Positions 50,436 to 59,016 of a stretch of DNA of 59,600 bases are shown piece by piece. A program made the position numbers and the translations under genes. The notes below the pieces were generated by a model that searched no databases, was not told the DNA's origin, and saw nothing but the letters and a program-made list of their open reading frames with translations. Numbering within the stretch: the stretch's first letter is position 1; each line of letters starts with the position of its first letter. Source of the stretch: Clostridia bacterium (GTDB lineage Bacteria; Bacillota; DSM-521; Neomoorellales; SLTJ01); the NCBI GenBank assembly GCA_024653205.1, contig JANLFO010000015.1, positions 1 through 59,600 on the forward strand, read 5' to 3'.

Positions 50436-51845
50436 GTGGCCACCATGACCATCAGCGGCCTGGCTTCGGGCCTGGACACCGAGGAAATCATCAGCCAGCT
50501 CATGGAGATAGAGCGCGCGCCGGTAACCCGGCTGGAAACGCGCAAGACGGAGCTGGAAGCCCAGAAGAGCGCGTGGACGGAAATCCGCACCGCTCTGCTA
50601 AGCCTTTCCGGCAGCCTCCTGACCCTTAGGCTTTCATCCACCTTCAACGCCCGCACCGTAACCTCTTCCGACCAGACCGTGGTTTACGGCACTGCCACCG
50701 CAAGCGCCGCCGAAGGCACCTACAAAATTACGGTGACGCAGCTCGCCCAGGCCCACAAGATAGCTTCGAACCACCAAATCGAACAGATCAGCATAGAGGG
50801 CACCCTATCGATCACCGTAGACGGAAACGACCGGGACATCGCCCTCGAAGTCGGTGACACCCTGGCCGAGATCCGGGACAAGATCAACACCGGGGCGGGG
50901 GACATCGTCACCGCTACCATAATAGATAGCCGGCTGGTTCTTACCAGCAAGACCACAGGGGAACAAGGGGATATAACCCTCGGGGGTTCCGAAGGCATCC
51001 TGGAGGCACTGGGCCTTGAGGCACCACTTACCCTTGCCAACGCCCAGAACGCGCTCTTTACCGTGGACGGGCTACAGATAGTGCGCTCGAGCAACACAGT
51101 GACCGACCTGATCGAGGGGGTTACCCTCAACCTGGTCGGGCTGACGGAGGGCTCCGAAGAGGTAACGCTGGAGGTAGCCCGCGACACCGATACCCCGGTA
51201 GAGGCTGTCCAGGATTTCGTGGAGAAGTATAACTCTGCCATGCAGCTCATCGCCGAAACCCTGGGCAAGAACAGCGCCGGCGAGAAAGGGGACCTTTTCG
51301 GCGACCCTACCCTGGCGCGGATCCAGCAGCAGTTGAGAAGGCTGGTGTTCGACCCGGTGAGCCTCAGCGCGACAGAGTATACCACCGCGGCCAGCATTGG
51401 TCTCAGCACCGGCAGTGTGTCCACCGCCCTCACCTTCGACCGCAGCGGTCAGCTCACCCTGGACACCGACAAGCTTACCCAAGCCCTGGAGGAAGACCCC
51501 GACGGTGTCTACGACCTGTTCGCCTCCTCTGAGGCCGAGGGAATCGCCGTGCGGCTGGACGAGTACCTCGATACCCTCACCAAGGCCAGCCTGGGGACAT
51601 CGGGCAGCCCCGGCGACGGCATAATCAGCGTGAAGGAGAAGTGGCTGGAAAACAGCATCGAGGACATCGAGGAGCAGATCGAGCGCTGGGAGCTGCGCCT
51701 GGAGCTCAAAGAGGAGCAGCTGCGGGCGCAGTTCACGGCCATGGAATCCGTGCTGGCCACGCTCCAGAGCCAGGCCACCTGGCTTGCCCTGCAGGTCGCC
51801 TCGCTTTCCGGCCTGAGCCTCACGTCCGGCTCCGGCCAGAGCTAA
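50436..51845 (+). CDS. fliD: Flagellar hook-associated protein 2 (filament cap)
   Basis: A 469-residue FliD. The N-terminal TMTISGLASGLDTEEIISQLMEIER is the HAP2 start; a beta-rich middle (TYKITVTQLAQAHKIAS, then a hypervariable part with SLGG- and VTLNLVGL-type strands) follows. The C-terminal HAP2 domain has VQDFVEKYNSAMQLIAETL and a long helix ending ATWLALQVASLSG. FliD caps the growing flagellum and guides flagellin folding. It stands alone: no fliS, flagellin or motor gene adjoins it. The GTG start has GGGGGTG 8 nt upstream. Confidence 0.9.
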   Translation: MATMTISGLASGLDTEEIISQLMEIERAPVTRLETRKTELEAQKSAWTEIRTALLSLSGSLLTLRLSSTFNARTVTSSDQTVVYGTATASAAEGTYKITVTQLAQAHKIASNHQIEQISIEGTLSITVDGNDRDIALEVGDTLAEIRDKINTGAGDIVTATIIDSRLVLTSKTTGEQGDITLGGSEGILEALGLEAPLTLANAQNALFTVDGLQIVRSSNTVTDLIEGVTLNLVGLTEGSEEVTLEVARDTDTPVEAVQDFVEKYNSAMQLIAETLGKNSAGEKGDLFGDPTLARIQQQLRRLVFDPVSLSATEYTTAASIGLSTGSVSTALTFDRSGQLTLDTDKLTQALEEDPDGVYDLFASSEAEGIAVRLDEYLDTLTKASLGTSGSPGDGIISVKEKWLENSIEDIEEQIERWELRLELKEEQLRAQFTAMESVLATLQSQATWLALQVASLSGLSLTSGSGQS

Positions 51846-52031
51846 GCCTCGGAATCGAGTTTTGTCGCGGCGCCGGCGTTAAGCGGCTCATCGCTTCTCG
51901 TGAGACCTCTCTTGCCACAATTCACTGCGCCCGGCACCTGCGGGCTAACACGGCCCCAAGTCGTAGCCGCCACGTGTGCCTGCCAGACAAGGACTAGGCA
52001 GGCCCAGTCCCGACCCCCGAGAGATCATGGC

Positions 52032-52078
52032 ACCAAATCGGCATACTTCTCGAAGAGGCGGTCGATCAAGTTCTCCGT
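52032..52078 (-). pseudogene. Remnant of an AbrB-type antitoxin gene (3' part)
   Basis: On the minus strand this encodes ENLIDRLFEKYADL, nearly identical to the C-terminal part of the intact antitoxin at 56724-56975 (ENLIDRLFGKYADL). Nothing else of that gene remains here. It abuts, in opposite orientation, the fragment at 52080. Confidence 0.65.
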
Positions 52079-52079
52079 A

Positions 52080-52144
52080 GTGCAAGGGCGGCTGAAGCGG
52101 TCTCACGTGGCAGTGGGGGATGGGGATTACCTGGAGGCAAACGT
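52080..52144 (+). pseudogene. Remnant of the coiled-coil/nuclease-like gene (middle part)
   Basis: This codes VQGRLKRSHVAVGDGDYLEANV, parallel to VQGRLKRSYVPLADGEYLEVNV in the intact gene (its bases 58370-58434). Nothing before or after continues the match. Together with the neighbouring antitoxin scrap it makes a chimeric junction at 52079. Confidence 0.65.
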
Positions 52145-52214
52145 CCGCACGCCAATGAACGAACCCCGCCAGGCGGCACCGAAATCCTGAAGACGGGGCT
52201 CTAGCCACGCCTAG

Positions 52215-52487
52215 CTAATCGTAAGCGTGGTTTCTCGGCCTTATAGCGATAATCTCTACTTCCCTGGCAGGAAAGTTGTAACGGAAGAAGACTCGCCAGT
52301 TACCTGCGCGCAACCTATATTCGCCTGGTCTAGTTTTGACCTTTCCTATGTCAGCAACCGGCGGAAAAGCCTCTAGCTTCTTGATAGCTTCCTTGAGCCG
52401 TCTTTGGTCCTGCGGATCCAGCACCCTAAGCTGTCTTAGCGCTTTTGCCGAGAAGACGACGCTAAATGCCGAGCCCTTGCCAGACAT
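52215..52487 (-). CDS. RelE/ParE-type mRNA interferase toxin
   Basis: A 90-residue protein with the RelE fold pattern: FSVVFSAKALRQLRVLDPQDQRRLKEAIKKLE, RPGEYRLRAGNWRVFFRYN and EVEIIAIRPRNHAYD. Basic residues (Arg in YRLRAG, WRVFFR, RPRNH) match the catalytic/binding set. RelE toxins cleave mRNA in the ribosome. ATG 52487 lies 26 nt inside the antitoxin gene, and the overlap is real since no later start codon precedes the conserved region. Probably active. Confidence 0.85.
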   Translation of the reverse strand: MSGKGSAFSVVFSAKALRQLRVLDPQDQRRLKEAIKKLEAFPPVADIGKVKTRPGEYRLRAGNWRVFFRYNFPAREVEIIAIRPRNHAYD

Positions 52488-52677
52488 CGTCCGCCTTTAC
52501 CTTTCGGCCCGCTTCAAGATCTGCAATACCCTCTTCGATATCCGCCTCGTCCTCGGGACTAACCCTGACTTCGGGCCAGGCCATCGAATTAAGAACCACC
52601 CATAGAGCTTGCACCTGTTCGTCGCTCAGCCGATCGATAAGGGCCTTAACGTGCTCCCTGGCGATCACAGCAATCAC
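52462..52677 (-). CDS. Antitoxin of the RelE-type toxin
   Basis: A 71-residue acidic-tail protein (AREHVKALIDRLSDEQVQALWVVLNS, then PEDEADIEEGIADLEAGRKVKADDVW). The last part, EADIEEGIADLEAGR, resembles the region of DUF2281/RelB-like antitoxins that wraps the toxin. Start GTG 52677; GTG 52668 is also possible with GGGGTGA upstream. The stop lies inside the toxin gene. It belongs to the promoter at 52688-52716. Confidence 0.78.
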   Translation of the reverse strand: MIAVIAREHVKALIDRLSDEQVQALWVVLNSMAWPEVRVSPEDEADIEEGIADLEAGRKVKADDVWQGLGI

Positions 52678-52687
52678 CCCGGAGACT

Positions 52688-52716
52688 ATTGTACCCTAAA
52701 GGCTGCCCGTGGTCCA
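52688..52716 (-). promoter_or_regulatory. Promoter of the RelE-type module
   Basis: Minus strand: TGGACC (52716-52711), 17-nt spacer, TACAAT (52693-52688). The -35 matches 4 of 6 and the -10 5 of 6. A start near 52681 would leave almost no leader before GTG 52677, so translation may begin at GTG 52668. Confidence 0.55.
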
Positions 52717-52771
52717 GCGCCTGTACCTTGGGCCGGGCGTCTTCGTTTGCCCTTTGCCCCGCTTGGTCCAA

Positions 52772-52944
52772 GCGACGGTCCAGGAGCTGGCCCAAGCCCA
52801 AAAACGCACCGAGCGGCGGATGGAGGAACTGGCCCAGGCGCAAAAGCGCACCGAGGCGGCGCTGCAGAAGCTCGCCGAGGAGCACCTGGAAACGCGGCGC
52901 CAGCTCGGCGGCCTGGATGACCGTGGGCTACACCCTGGAGAGGG
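52772..52944 (+). pseudogene. Truncated copy of the coiled-coil/nuclease-like gene
   Basis: From GCGACGGTCCAGGAGCTGG on, this is nearly identical to 58122-58310 of the intact gene ([46 protein letters not shown]), minus one repeat unit. A base change turns GCCATGACCGTG into GATGACCGTG and breaks the frame. Homology stops at CTACACCCTGGAGAGG, inside the end of the SNF2 gene on the other strand. Confidence 0.75.
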
Positions 52945-55900
52945 CGAAAATTTCCCGCAGTTCCCGGTCGGAGAGTTCGGTAAGCCACCGCTCGCCGGCC
53001 GAAACCGCCAGCTCGGCCAGCTCTCTCTTGGCCGAGAGCATCTCGTCGATCTTCTCCTCGAAGGTGCCCAGGGTGATTAGCCGGTAGACCATCACCGTGC
53101 GCGTCTGCCCGATGCGGTAGGCGCGGTCGGTAGCCTGATCCTCCACCGCCGGGTTCCACCACAGGTCGTAATGCAGCACGTTGGTGGCGGCGGTAAGATT
53201 TAGCCCCGTCCCGCCGGCCTTAAGCGATACCACCATTACCGGACAGTCTGCACTCTCCTGGAACCGCTCCACCAGCGCCGTGCGCGCGGCCGGAGAAAGC
53301 CCGCCGTGAAAGAACAGGATCTCCTCCTCCAGCTCCCGGGAAAGGAGCCGCACCAACAGTTCTCCCATTTCCCGGAACTGGGTGAAAACCAGAGCCTTCT
53401 CTCCCGAGCGCACTACGCCGTTGATGAGTTCCACCGCCCTTTCCGCCTTGCCGGAGAGTTCTTTGGCGGGCTCGCCCTTACGGGTGAAGTGCACCGGATG
53501 GTTGCAGACCTGACGCAGAGCGGTGAGCAGCTTAAAGATCAACCCCCGCCGGGTTATACCCGCGCTGGCCTCGATTTGGCGCAGGGTTTCGTCCACCACC
53601 TCTTGGTAAAGCGCCGCCTGTTCGGGAGCGAGGTGGCAGTACTCATTGTTGATAACCTTGTCCGGCAGGTCCTTGATGACCGCCCGGTCCGTCTTGAGCC
53701 GCCGCAGGATAAAGGGCGCGGTGGCCTGCCGCAGCTTCTCAATCCGGTCCCGGTCGCGGTACTTCTCGATAGGCACGATGAACCGGCGCCCGAACTCGGC
53801 CAGGCTCCCCAGGTATCCGGGGTTAAGAAAATCGAACAGGCTCCAAAGTTCACTCAGCCGGTTCTCCACCGGGGTGCCGCTAAGGGCCACCCGGGCCCGA
53901 GCCGGAAGCGACTTCACCGCCCGCGTCTGCTCGCTCTCCGGGTTCTTAAGGTTCTGGGCTTCGTCCACCACCAAAAGAGACCACTCCCGACCGCAGAACC
54001 GATCTAAGTCCCGGCGCAATATCCCGTAGGTGGTGATGAGCACGTCCACCTGTGAGACGGGAAGCTCCCGGACCGCACCGTGGTACACGGCCACCGCCAA
54101 GGAAGGAGCAAAGCGGCGGCACTCCTTCTCCCAGTTTCCCAGCAAAGTGGTAGGGCAAACGATCAGGGCCGGGGGAGAGAGCCGGCCCTCCTCCTTCCAT
54201 TTGAGGATCAGGGCGATGGCCTGCACGGTTTTGCCCAGGCCCATGTCGTCCGCCAGGCAGCAACCAAACCCGCGGGTCAGGTTGGTATATAGCCACTGAT
54301 AGCCCCGTTCTTGGTAGGGCCGCAGCTCGGCTGCCAGCCCTTTGGAAAGAGCGGGACGTTGGCTTCGGGATAGCTCGGCTGCCAGCTCCTCCAGCGCCTG
54401 GGGCGGACGAAAAGGCACTTCCCCCAGCTCGCCGGTGAGGCAGGCGCGCAGCACCTCCAAGGAGGAGGGCCGGGGCACGGGGCGCTCCAACTTCTGCAGC
54501 AGGCGCCCGACGTCCTCCGGGCGCAAGAGAAGGTAGCCGTCTTTGATACGCACTAGGCCCGAGGCCGAACGGGCTAAACGCAGGAACTCCTCCCGGGTTA
54601 GGGTGGTATCGCCCACCGCCACTTCCCAGGAGAAGCTCAGCACCCGGTCCAGGTTCAAGAAGGATACCCCGGATTCCTTCACCGTGGCCCTCAGGATCAC
54701 TCGAGCCTGAGCCAGCCGGCCCAGCTCTTTGGGAACCACCACCCTTACCCCCAAAAGGTTCAGGACGTCGTGGCCCCGTTCCAGAAACTCCGCCAGGCGT
54801 TCGACACTAAGGGTCAGGTGCGTCTTACCCCGCCCGTTTAGCGCCTCCAGGAGTTCGGGCAGGTGCTCGGCAGCCAGGGCGATCTGCCTGGCCACCTCGG
54901 AGCGCACCTCCTCTGCGGGCCGGGCAAACACGGACCGGTTCCGGCCGAACAATTTGGCCAAAGGCACCGGCGAGGCCAGGGGGTCCCGACGGCTTTCCAC
55001 CTCTACCCGCAGCTCCAGCTCGCCACAAGTGTCTTCCCCGGCGGGAAGCTCGATCCGGAGCACCGGCCGCACCTCGCTGCTTTGCATGGTGAGCCGGGCC
55101 AGCCAGTCGGCCACCGCTTTGGCCGTGCGCTGCTCTTGGAAGCGGGAAGGCCGGTAAAGCTCCCCCCGGAAGAAGGCGGCCGTCACCGGGCCGGCGGCCG
55201 GGATCCCGGAGTAGCGCGCCACCAGCCGGGTGAGGAAAAGGGAAAGCACTTCCAGCGCGACCTCGACTTCGGTCAGCACCGTACGGTCCTTGGCCCGGAA
55301 CACCAGGCCCGGGGGCGCGGCTTCCGCCAGCCGCCTCACTACTTCGGTTACCCGCTCCGACGTTACCAGGGGCCGGTAGCGCAGGCGAAACTCCCCTTTG
55401 GGTCCGGTCACCACCTCCGGACGGTAGGCGCCCGCGCGGGCCAAAGCCTGGGCGGTAGCCGCGGCGAGATTCAGGAACCGGACGGAAGGGGAACTTCTCT
55501 CCAGGGTGGGATCAAGGGCCAGGAAGAGGAAGAAGTCCAACCCCACCTCCACCGGTATGATCTCCCCGGTGCGGGGCTTCAACTCCAGGGCCCCCTCTGC
55601 CGGCCGGGGCAGTTCCTTTCGCACCGTCCGGCCGGTGCGGTAGCCCGGAAACCGGCCGTAGGGGGAAACAAAGAAGCGCGCCTCGGCGGGAACGTCCAGG
55701 GACTTGGCCGGGTACAGCAGCCAGAAGTCCACCCCGGCCAGACGGGGCCGTTCCTCGACAGGCAAGAGTTCATTTGCGGTGCGGGAAACGTTCTGGTAGG
55801 CCTGCACCAGCAGCTTCTTGAAGTCCCCTGTCGGATAGAAAAGGGGGTTTTCGGGCAGGAGAGCAAAAAGGGCCCGGCTGGCGTCCTCCTCCAAAGTTAG

Positions 55901-56515
55901 GTCGAGCTCCACGGAGAAGGGTGCCTCCCAACCCGAAGGGGTCACCTCCTCCAGAGGCCGGAAGGGGTCAGATCGAACGGTGGGAGCGGGGGATAACCCG
56001 GCCGCCGCCAGCAGTCCCGGCGGGTCGAGCCCTCGTAGGGTAAAAAGAACAAACGGATCTTTGTCGATCTCGTTGGCCAAGACGTAGTATACCGCCGCCA
56101 GGTGCTTGCAGGGGTTAGCCCAGTCCGGGCAGGAGCAGGTGGCGTCGAATTCCTCCCAGGAGGAAGGGAGCGGGGAAAGGCCCCGGTCGGCCAGCAGGTT
56201 CAGCAGGGCTTCCGGGAGCCTGCCCAGGGAGAGTTCGGCCGCCAAGCCGGGGTGCCCCGCAACAACGGCCTTAATGCCCTGCTTCTGCCGCTTAGTAAAC
56301 TTCCGCAGGGCTATACTTACCCGGTAAGGAGACGGCCGCGACCCCTTTACCTTGGCCTGCACCTTTCCCTCTACGATCTCGATGTGCCGAACCAAGCCTT
56401 CACGGGCGTACCTTCTGCCCCGGGGAAGCCGGTTGGTGTAGTAGTCGATACGTTCCAGGGCCTCCACCCAGGCCCTACCCCAACGGGTCTTGCCGAAGAG
56501 CCTCCGAACCGCCAT
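52928..56515 (-). CDS. SWIM-domain SNF2/Rad54-family ATPase
   Basis: A 1195-residue helicase-like protein. The N-terminal zinc-binding SWIM motif ([19 protein letters not shown], about residues 130-150) is followed by a long SNF2-associated region (about 180-700) and the SNF2 ATPase: [16 protein letters not shown], Walker A DDMGLGKT (about residue 755), DEAQ (about 850), then [19 protein letters not shown]. The C-terminal helicase part has [54 protein letters not shown] and its arginine finger. Bacterial HepA/SWIM-SNF2 proteins act on transcription, recombination or defence. The stop codon lies in the truncated coiled-coil copy. Confidence 0.92.
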   Translation of the reverse strand: MAVRRLFGKTRWGRAWVEALERIDYYTNRLPRGRRYAREGLVRHIEIVEGKVQAKVKGSRPSPYRVSIALRKFTKRQKQGIKAVVAGHPGLAAELSLGRLPEALLNLLADRGLSPLPSSWEEFDATCSCPDWANPCKHLAAVYYVLANEIDKDPFVLFTLRGLDPPGLLAAAGLSPAPTVRSDPFRPLEEVTPSGWEAPFSVELDLTLEEDASRALFALLPENPLFYPTGDFKKLLVQAYQNVSRTANELLPVEERPRLAGVDFWLLYPAKSLDVPAEARFFVSPYGRFPGYRTGRTVRKELPRPAEGALELKPRTGEIIPVEVGLDFFLFLALDPTLERSSPSVRFLNLAAATAQALARAGAYRPEVVTGPKGEFRLRYRPLVTSERVTEVVRRLAEAAPPGLVFRAKDRTVLTEVEVALEVLSLFLTRLVARYSGIPAAGPVTAAFFRGELYRPSRFQEQRTAKAVADWLARLTMQSSEVRPVLRIELPAGEDTCGELELRVEVESRRDPLASPVPLAKLFGRNRSVFARPAEEVRSEVARQIALAAEHLPELLEALNGRGKTHLTLSVERLAEFLERGHDVLNLLGVRVVVPKELGRLAQARVILRATVKESGVSFLNLDRVLSFSWEVAVGDTTLTREEFLRLARSASGLVRIKDGYLLLRPEDVGRLLQKLERPVPRPSSLEVLRACLTGELGEVPFRPPQALEELAAELSRSQRPALSKGLAAELRPYQERGYQWLYTNLTRGFGCCLADDMGLGKTVQAIALILKWKEEGRLSPPALIVCPTTLLGNWEKECRRFAPSLAVAVYHGAVRELPVSQVDVLITTYGILRRDLDRFCGREWSLLVVDEAQNLKNPESEQTRAVKSLPARARVALSGTPVENRLSELWSLFDFLNPGYLGSLAEFGRRFIVPIEKYRDRDRIEKLRQATAPFILRRLKTDRAVIKDLPDKVINNEYCHLAPEQAALYQEVVDETLRQIEASAGITRRGLIFKLLTALRQVCNHPVHFTRKGEPAKELSGKAERAVELINGVVRSGEKALVFTQFREMGELLVRLLSRELEEEILFFHGGLSPAARTALVERFQESADCPVMVVSLKAGGTGLNLTAATNVLHYDLWWNPAVEDQATDRAYRIGQTRTVMVYRLITLGTFEEKIDEMLSAKRELAELAVSAGERWLTELSDRELREIFALSRV

Positions 56516-56593
56516 ACCCTCGCCTACCCGAAGCTTAGTGTGATGTCGGACCGCTCCTCACCGCCGCAGGCGCCGGTATCGTTCACTGCGGGG

Positions 56594-56734
56594 TTAATGC
56601 TGCCTCACCTGCTCACCCGCCTGCTCATCTCCCCCAGCCCAACGTAGCAAATCCCTTACCACTATCCCTGACGGTTCGCCCCTGAGCCAGGCTACCACCG
56701 CCCAGGTATCAAGCACTACCAGGTCAGACCCCAC
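56594..56734 (-). pseudogene. 5' fragment of a PIN-domain toxin gene
   Basis: Starting at GTG 56734, inside the antitoxin gene, 46 residues of a PIN domain are encoded (VVLDTWAVVAWLRGEPSGIVVRDLL), retaining only the first acidic residue. It then reads into unrelated sequence and stops. A full VapC needs about 130 residues, so this toxin is inactive. Confidence 0.72.
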
Positions 56735-56975
56735 GGCCCAAATCCTTCTCCCGCTCCCGGCGCCGGGATTCCCTGAGGTCGCCCCAGAGGTCCAGGTCCA
56801 GGTCGGCGTACTTTCCGAAAAGGCGGTCAATCAGGTTCTCCCTGACCGGTCTTAGAACCACGGCGTCGCCTTCGGAAGTGACTACGAACTTATCTCCCGG
56901 CCGCAGCCCTAGCGCTTCGCGTAAGGCTTTAGGGATTACCACTTGTCCCTTAACCGAAAGGGAGGTTACTTCCAC
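56724..56975 (-). CDS. AbrB/MazE-type antitoxin of a truncated PIN toxin
   Basis: An 83-residue protein with an N-terminal SpoVT/AbrB swapped-hairpin DNA-binding domain (VTSLSVKGQVVIPKALREALGLRPGDKFVV) and a C-terminal toxin-binding tail (ENLIDRLFGKYADLDLDLWGDLRESRR). GTG 56975 has GAAGGAGG upstream. Its stop overlaps the start of the broken PIN gene, so it is now an antitoxin without a working toxin. It may persist as a regulator or addiction-blocking protein. Confidence 0.85.
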   Translation of the reverse strand: MEVTSLSVKGQVVIPKALREALGLRPGDKFVVTSEGDAVVLRPVRENLIDRLFGKYADLDLDLWGDLRESRRREREKDLGRGV

Positions 56976-57079
56976 GCTACCCCGCCTCCTTCTTACCTTA
57001 AAGTAGCCTTAGGGAGTGCCGTGGCCGCTAGGTCCAAGTCCAAAGGTGCCAGGGCGACCTAGGGGGTAACTCCACGAAG

Positions 57080-57310
57080 CTAGTGTAGCCCACGCCAAAA
57101 CTCCTCTTCGGTTACGCGTAGCTGGCGCGACAGGATCCGTTTCCACAGTTGACGGGGAATCTCCTTATGAAGGGCCATGCTCACCCGGGTACGCAATACC
57201 GTACCGTCCGCCAGCACCTTCTCATCATAGTAGTAGTGATCGGTCTGGCGGATTAAAACCCAGCCGTTCTTCTCACAGTAAGCCTTTAGCTCTCTGAACC
57301 TTGGAGGCAC
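57080..57310 (-). CDS. HicA-like small toxin
   Basis: A 76-residue basic protein: RFRELKAYCEKNGWVLIRQTDHYYYDEKVLADGTVLRTRVSMALHKEIPRQLW in pieces. It has the double-stranded-RNA-binding-like HicA layout (short helix, GW, then H in a strand followed by GT and an H-x-EIP motif). HicA toxins cleave mRNA using that His. The GTG start overlaps the upstream antitoxin gene by 25 nt. Identity is likely but not certain because its partner is not a classic HicB. Confidence 0.7.
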   Translation of the reverse strand: MPPRFRELKAYCEKNGWVLIRQTDHYYYDEKVLADGTVLRTRVSMALHKEIPRQLWKRILSRQLRVTEEEFWRGLH

Positions 57311-57729
57311 GGCATTTCCAGTAGCGCTCTGACCTCGTCCTCACTACGGCACAAGGCGATGCGCAGCACGTAAGGCAGGTGGGCTCGCCGATTGGGCGCG
57401 TTCAGGAACAGCGGAGCCCGCTCCAGATAGTCCTGGGCATACGTCCTAAGCTCCTTCACCAGCTCCTTCACTGCTTCATCCCGGGACCCGGCATTGACCA
57501 CTAGCTCCAATTGATCTAAGGCCAAAGTAACCGAGCCATCGTCCTCCCTCAATAGCTCCACCCTAAGGGGAAATCGCTCCAGGACCGACCTTAACAGATC
57601 CTTACGCAGGAGCAACACTTCCTCGTCCCTCCCCCGCCGAACCACCGCGGGCCGGAGGGCGTTATAGATGCTATCGTACAGGGCGCTAAACTGACGCCGC
57701 GCCTCGGAGAACTGCACTTCCGGAAGCAT
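57286..57729 (-). CDS. Phd-like antitoxin with extended C-terminal domain, partner of the HicA-like toxin
   Basis: A 147-residue protein. The first 60 residues look like a Phd/YefM antitoxin (MLPEVQFSEARRQFSALYDSIYNALRPAVVRRGRDEEVLLLRKDLL in parts). The rest (ALDQLELVVNAGSRDEAVKELVKELRTYAQDYLE) resembles a HicB-like segment that could cover the toxin. ATG 57729 is chosen with GGGTGA upstream; the longer GTG-type frame runs over the promoter. Overlapping genes and order (antitoxin first) support a module. A Phd/HicB hybrid with a HicA-like toxin is unusual. Confidence 0.65.
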   Translation of the reverse strand: MLPEVQFSEARRQFSALYDSIYNALRPAVVRRGRDEEVLLLRKDLLRSVLERFPLRVELLREDDGSVTLALDQLELVVNAGSRDEAVKELVKELRTYAQDYLERAPLFLNAPNRRAHLPYVLRIALCRSEDEVRALLEMPCLQGSES

Positions 57730-57748
57730 GATCGAATCACCCGCACGT

Positions 57749-57777
57749 ATTATACCCCGATTAGTCAAAGTGCACAA
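57749..57777 (-). promoter_or_regulatory. Promoter of the HicA-like/Phd-like module
   Basis: Minus strand: TTGTGC (57777-57772), 17-nt spacer, TATAAT (57754-57749). The -10 is perfect and the -35 matches 3 of 6. A TTGACT also lies in the spacer (8 nt from the -10), too close to serve as the -35. Confidence 0.65.
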
Positions 57778-57834
57778 GAAGCACAGGTGGCTCTACTTTC
57801 ACCTTGCGGCGAACGCCACAGCCTCCCTTTCCTC

Positions 57835-57863
57835 TTGCCTCTTCGGCCTAGGAGCAGTACAAT
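57835..57863 (+). promoter_or_regulatory. Promoter of the coiled-coil/nuclease-like gene
   Basis: TTGCCT (57835-57840), 17-nt spacer, TACAAT (57858-57863). It lies 23 nt before the GTG start and behind the divergent HicA-like module. Confidence 0.6.
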
Positions 57864-57886
57864 TCGAACTGAAAGGCGGGTGAGCG

Positions 57887-58663
57887 GTGGTGCCGGCGCT
57901 GGCGGAGGTTACCAAGAAACTGAGGGAAGTGTTCCCGGAAAAGCAGGCGCAGGTGCTGGTGGAATTAGTGGAACTGGCCAACCAGCTGGTGAAGGCCAGC
58001 GACTTCGTTGAGCTGAAACAGGTGGTCAAGGAACTGGCCGAAGCGCAGAAGCGCACGGAAAAGCGGGTGGAGGAACTGGCCGAAGCCCAGAAGCAGAGCG
58101 AGGTCAGGCTGACCCGGCTGGAAGCGACGGTCCAGGAGCTGGCAGAGGCTCAAAAGCGCACCGAGCGGCGGATGGAGGAGCTGGCACAGGCACAGGCGGA
58201 ACTGGCACAGGCACAGCAACGCACCGAGGCGGCGCTGCAGAAGCTCGCCGAGGAGCACCTGGAAACGCGGCGCCAGCTCGGCGGCCTGGCCATGACCGTG
58301 GGCTACACCCTGGAAAACGAGGCCTACAAGGCCCTGCCCGCCCTGCTGAAGCGGGACTACGGCCTGGCCGTTCAGGGGAGGCTCAAGCGCTCCTACGTGC
58401 CGCTGGCCGACGGCGAGTACCTCGAGGTAAACGTCCTGGGTGACGGCGTCCTCCAGGGCCGGCCGGTGAAGATCGTCGGCGAAAGCAAGGCCCAGCTCTC
58501 CCAGAACGACGTGGACCGGTTCATCAGGAGAAAGCTGAGGCTGCTCCGGGAAGTATTCCCCGACCTCTTCCCGGTGCTCATCACCCACATGGTCACCGCT
58601 CCCCAGGTGGAGGAGTACGCCCGGTCCAAGGGGATCGCCCTCTACTACTCCTACGACTTCTAA
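57887..58663 (+). CDS. Coiled-coil protein with PD-(D/E)XK-like C-terminal domain (DUF3782-like)
   Basis: A 258-residue protein. The first 130 residues are a heptad-rich coiled coil built of repeated AEAQKRTE/VEELAEAQK units. The C-terminal domain has YLEVNVLGDGVLQG...VKIVGESKAQLSQNDVDRF, where E-V-N (a D in most relatives) and the E-S-K pair recall the PD-(D/E)XK nuclease core. DUF3782-type proteins of this kind are frequent in archaea and thermophiles; function unknown. It may form long oligomers, and a role in defence or DNA handling is only guessed. Two decayed copies lie at 52080 and 52772. Confidence 0.7.
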   Translation: MVPALAEVTKKLREVFPEKQAQVLVELVELANQLVKASDFVELKQVVKELAEAQKRTEKRVEELAEAQKQSEVRLTRLEATVQELAEAQKRTERRMEELAQAQAELAQAQQRTEAALQKLAEEHLETRRQLGGLAMTVGYTLENEAYKALPALLKRDYGLAVQGRLKRSYVPLADGEYLEVNVLGDGVLQGRPVKIVGESKAQLSQNDVDRFIRRKLRLLREVFPDLFPVLITHMVTAPQVEEYARSKGIALYYSYDF

Positions 58664-58695
58664 TCCGTGAGGACCTCCAGAAACCGGCGCTACCC

Positions 58696-58977
58696 TCATT
58701 TGCCCTCTCTGTACGCCCGGGTTTCGGCGGCCACGTCCTCTTCGGTGATGCCGGCCGCCGCTGCCCGCGACCGCAGTTCGGCCAGGGCCAGCTTAATGGA
58801 GAGCCTTTTGCTTTCTTCCTTGGCCTGTTTGAGCGAGCGGTACTCACCATAGTCAATCAGCACGGCCTTCGGCTCGCTGTTGACGGTTATGATCACCGCC
58901 GACTTGTCGGCGGCCACAGAGTTCACCAGTTGGGTCAGTTTCGGGCGCGCCTCGTTGATGCCCGTGATGCGTTCCAT
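58696..58977 (-). CDS. Orphan Phd/YefM-family antitoxin
   Basis: A 93-residue protein with the Phd/YefM N-terminal fold (RITGINEARPKLTQLVNSV, KSAVIITVNSEPKAVLIDYGEYRSL) and a helical tail. GGAGG before ATG 58977 is strong. In normal modules a toxin gene follows on the same strand, but here the next gene is the convergent coiled-coil gene, 33 nt away, so the toxin is missing. It is transcribed from the promoter at 59017-59045 with a palindrome at the -10. Confidence 0.85.
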   Translation of the reverse strand: MERITGINEARPKLTQLVNSVAADKSAVIITVNSEPKAVLIDYGEYRSLKQAKEESKRLSIKLALAELRSRAAAAGITEEDVAAETRAYREGK

Positions 58978-59016
58978 GTTTAGGTTCCTCCTTACCTCCG
59001 TGCATGCCTTAAGCTA

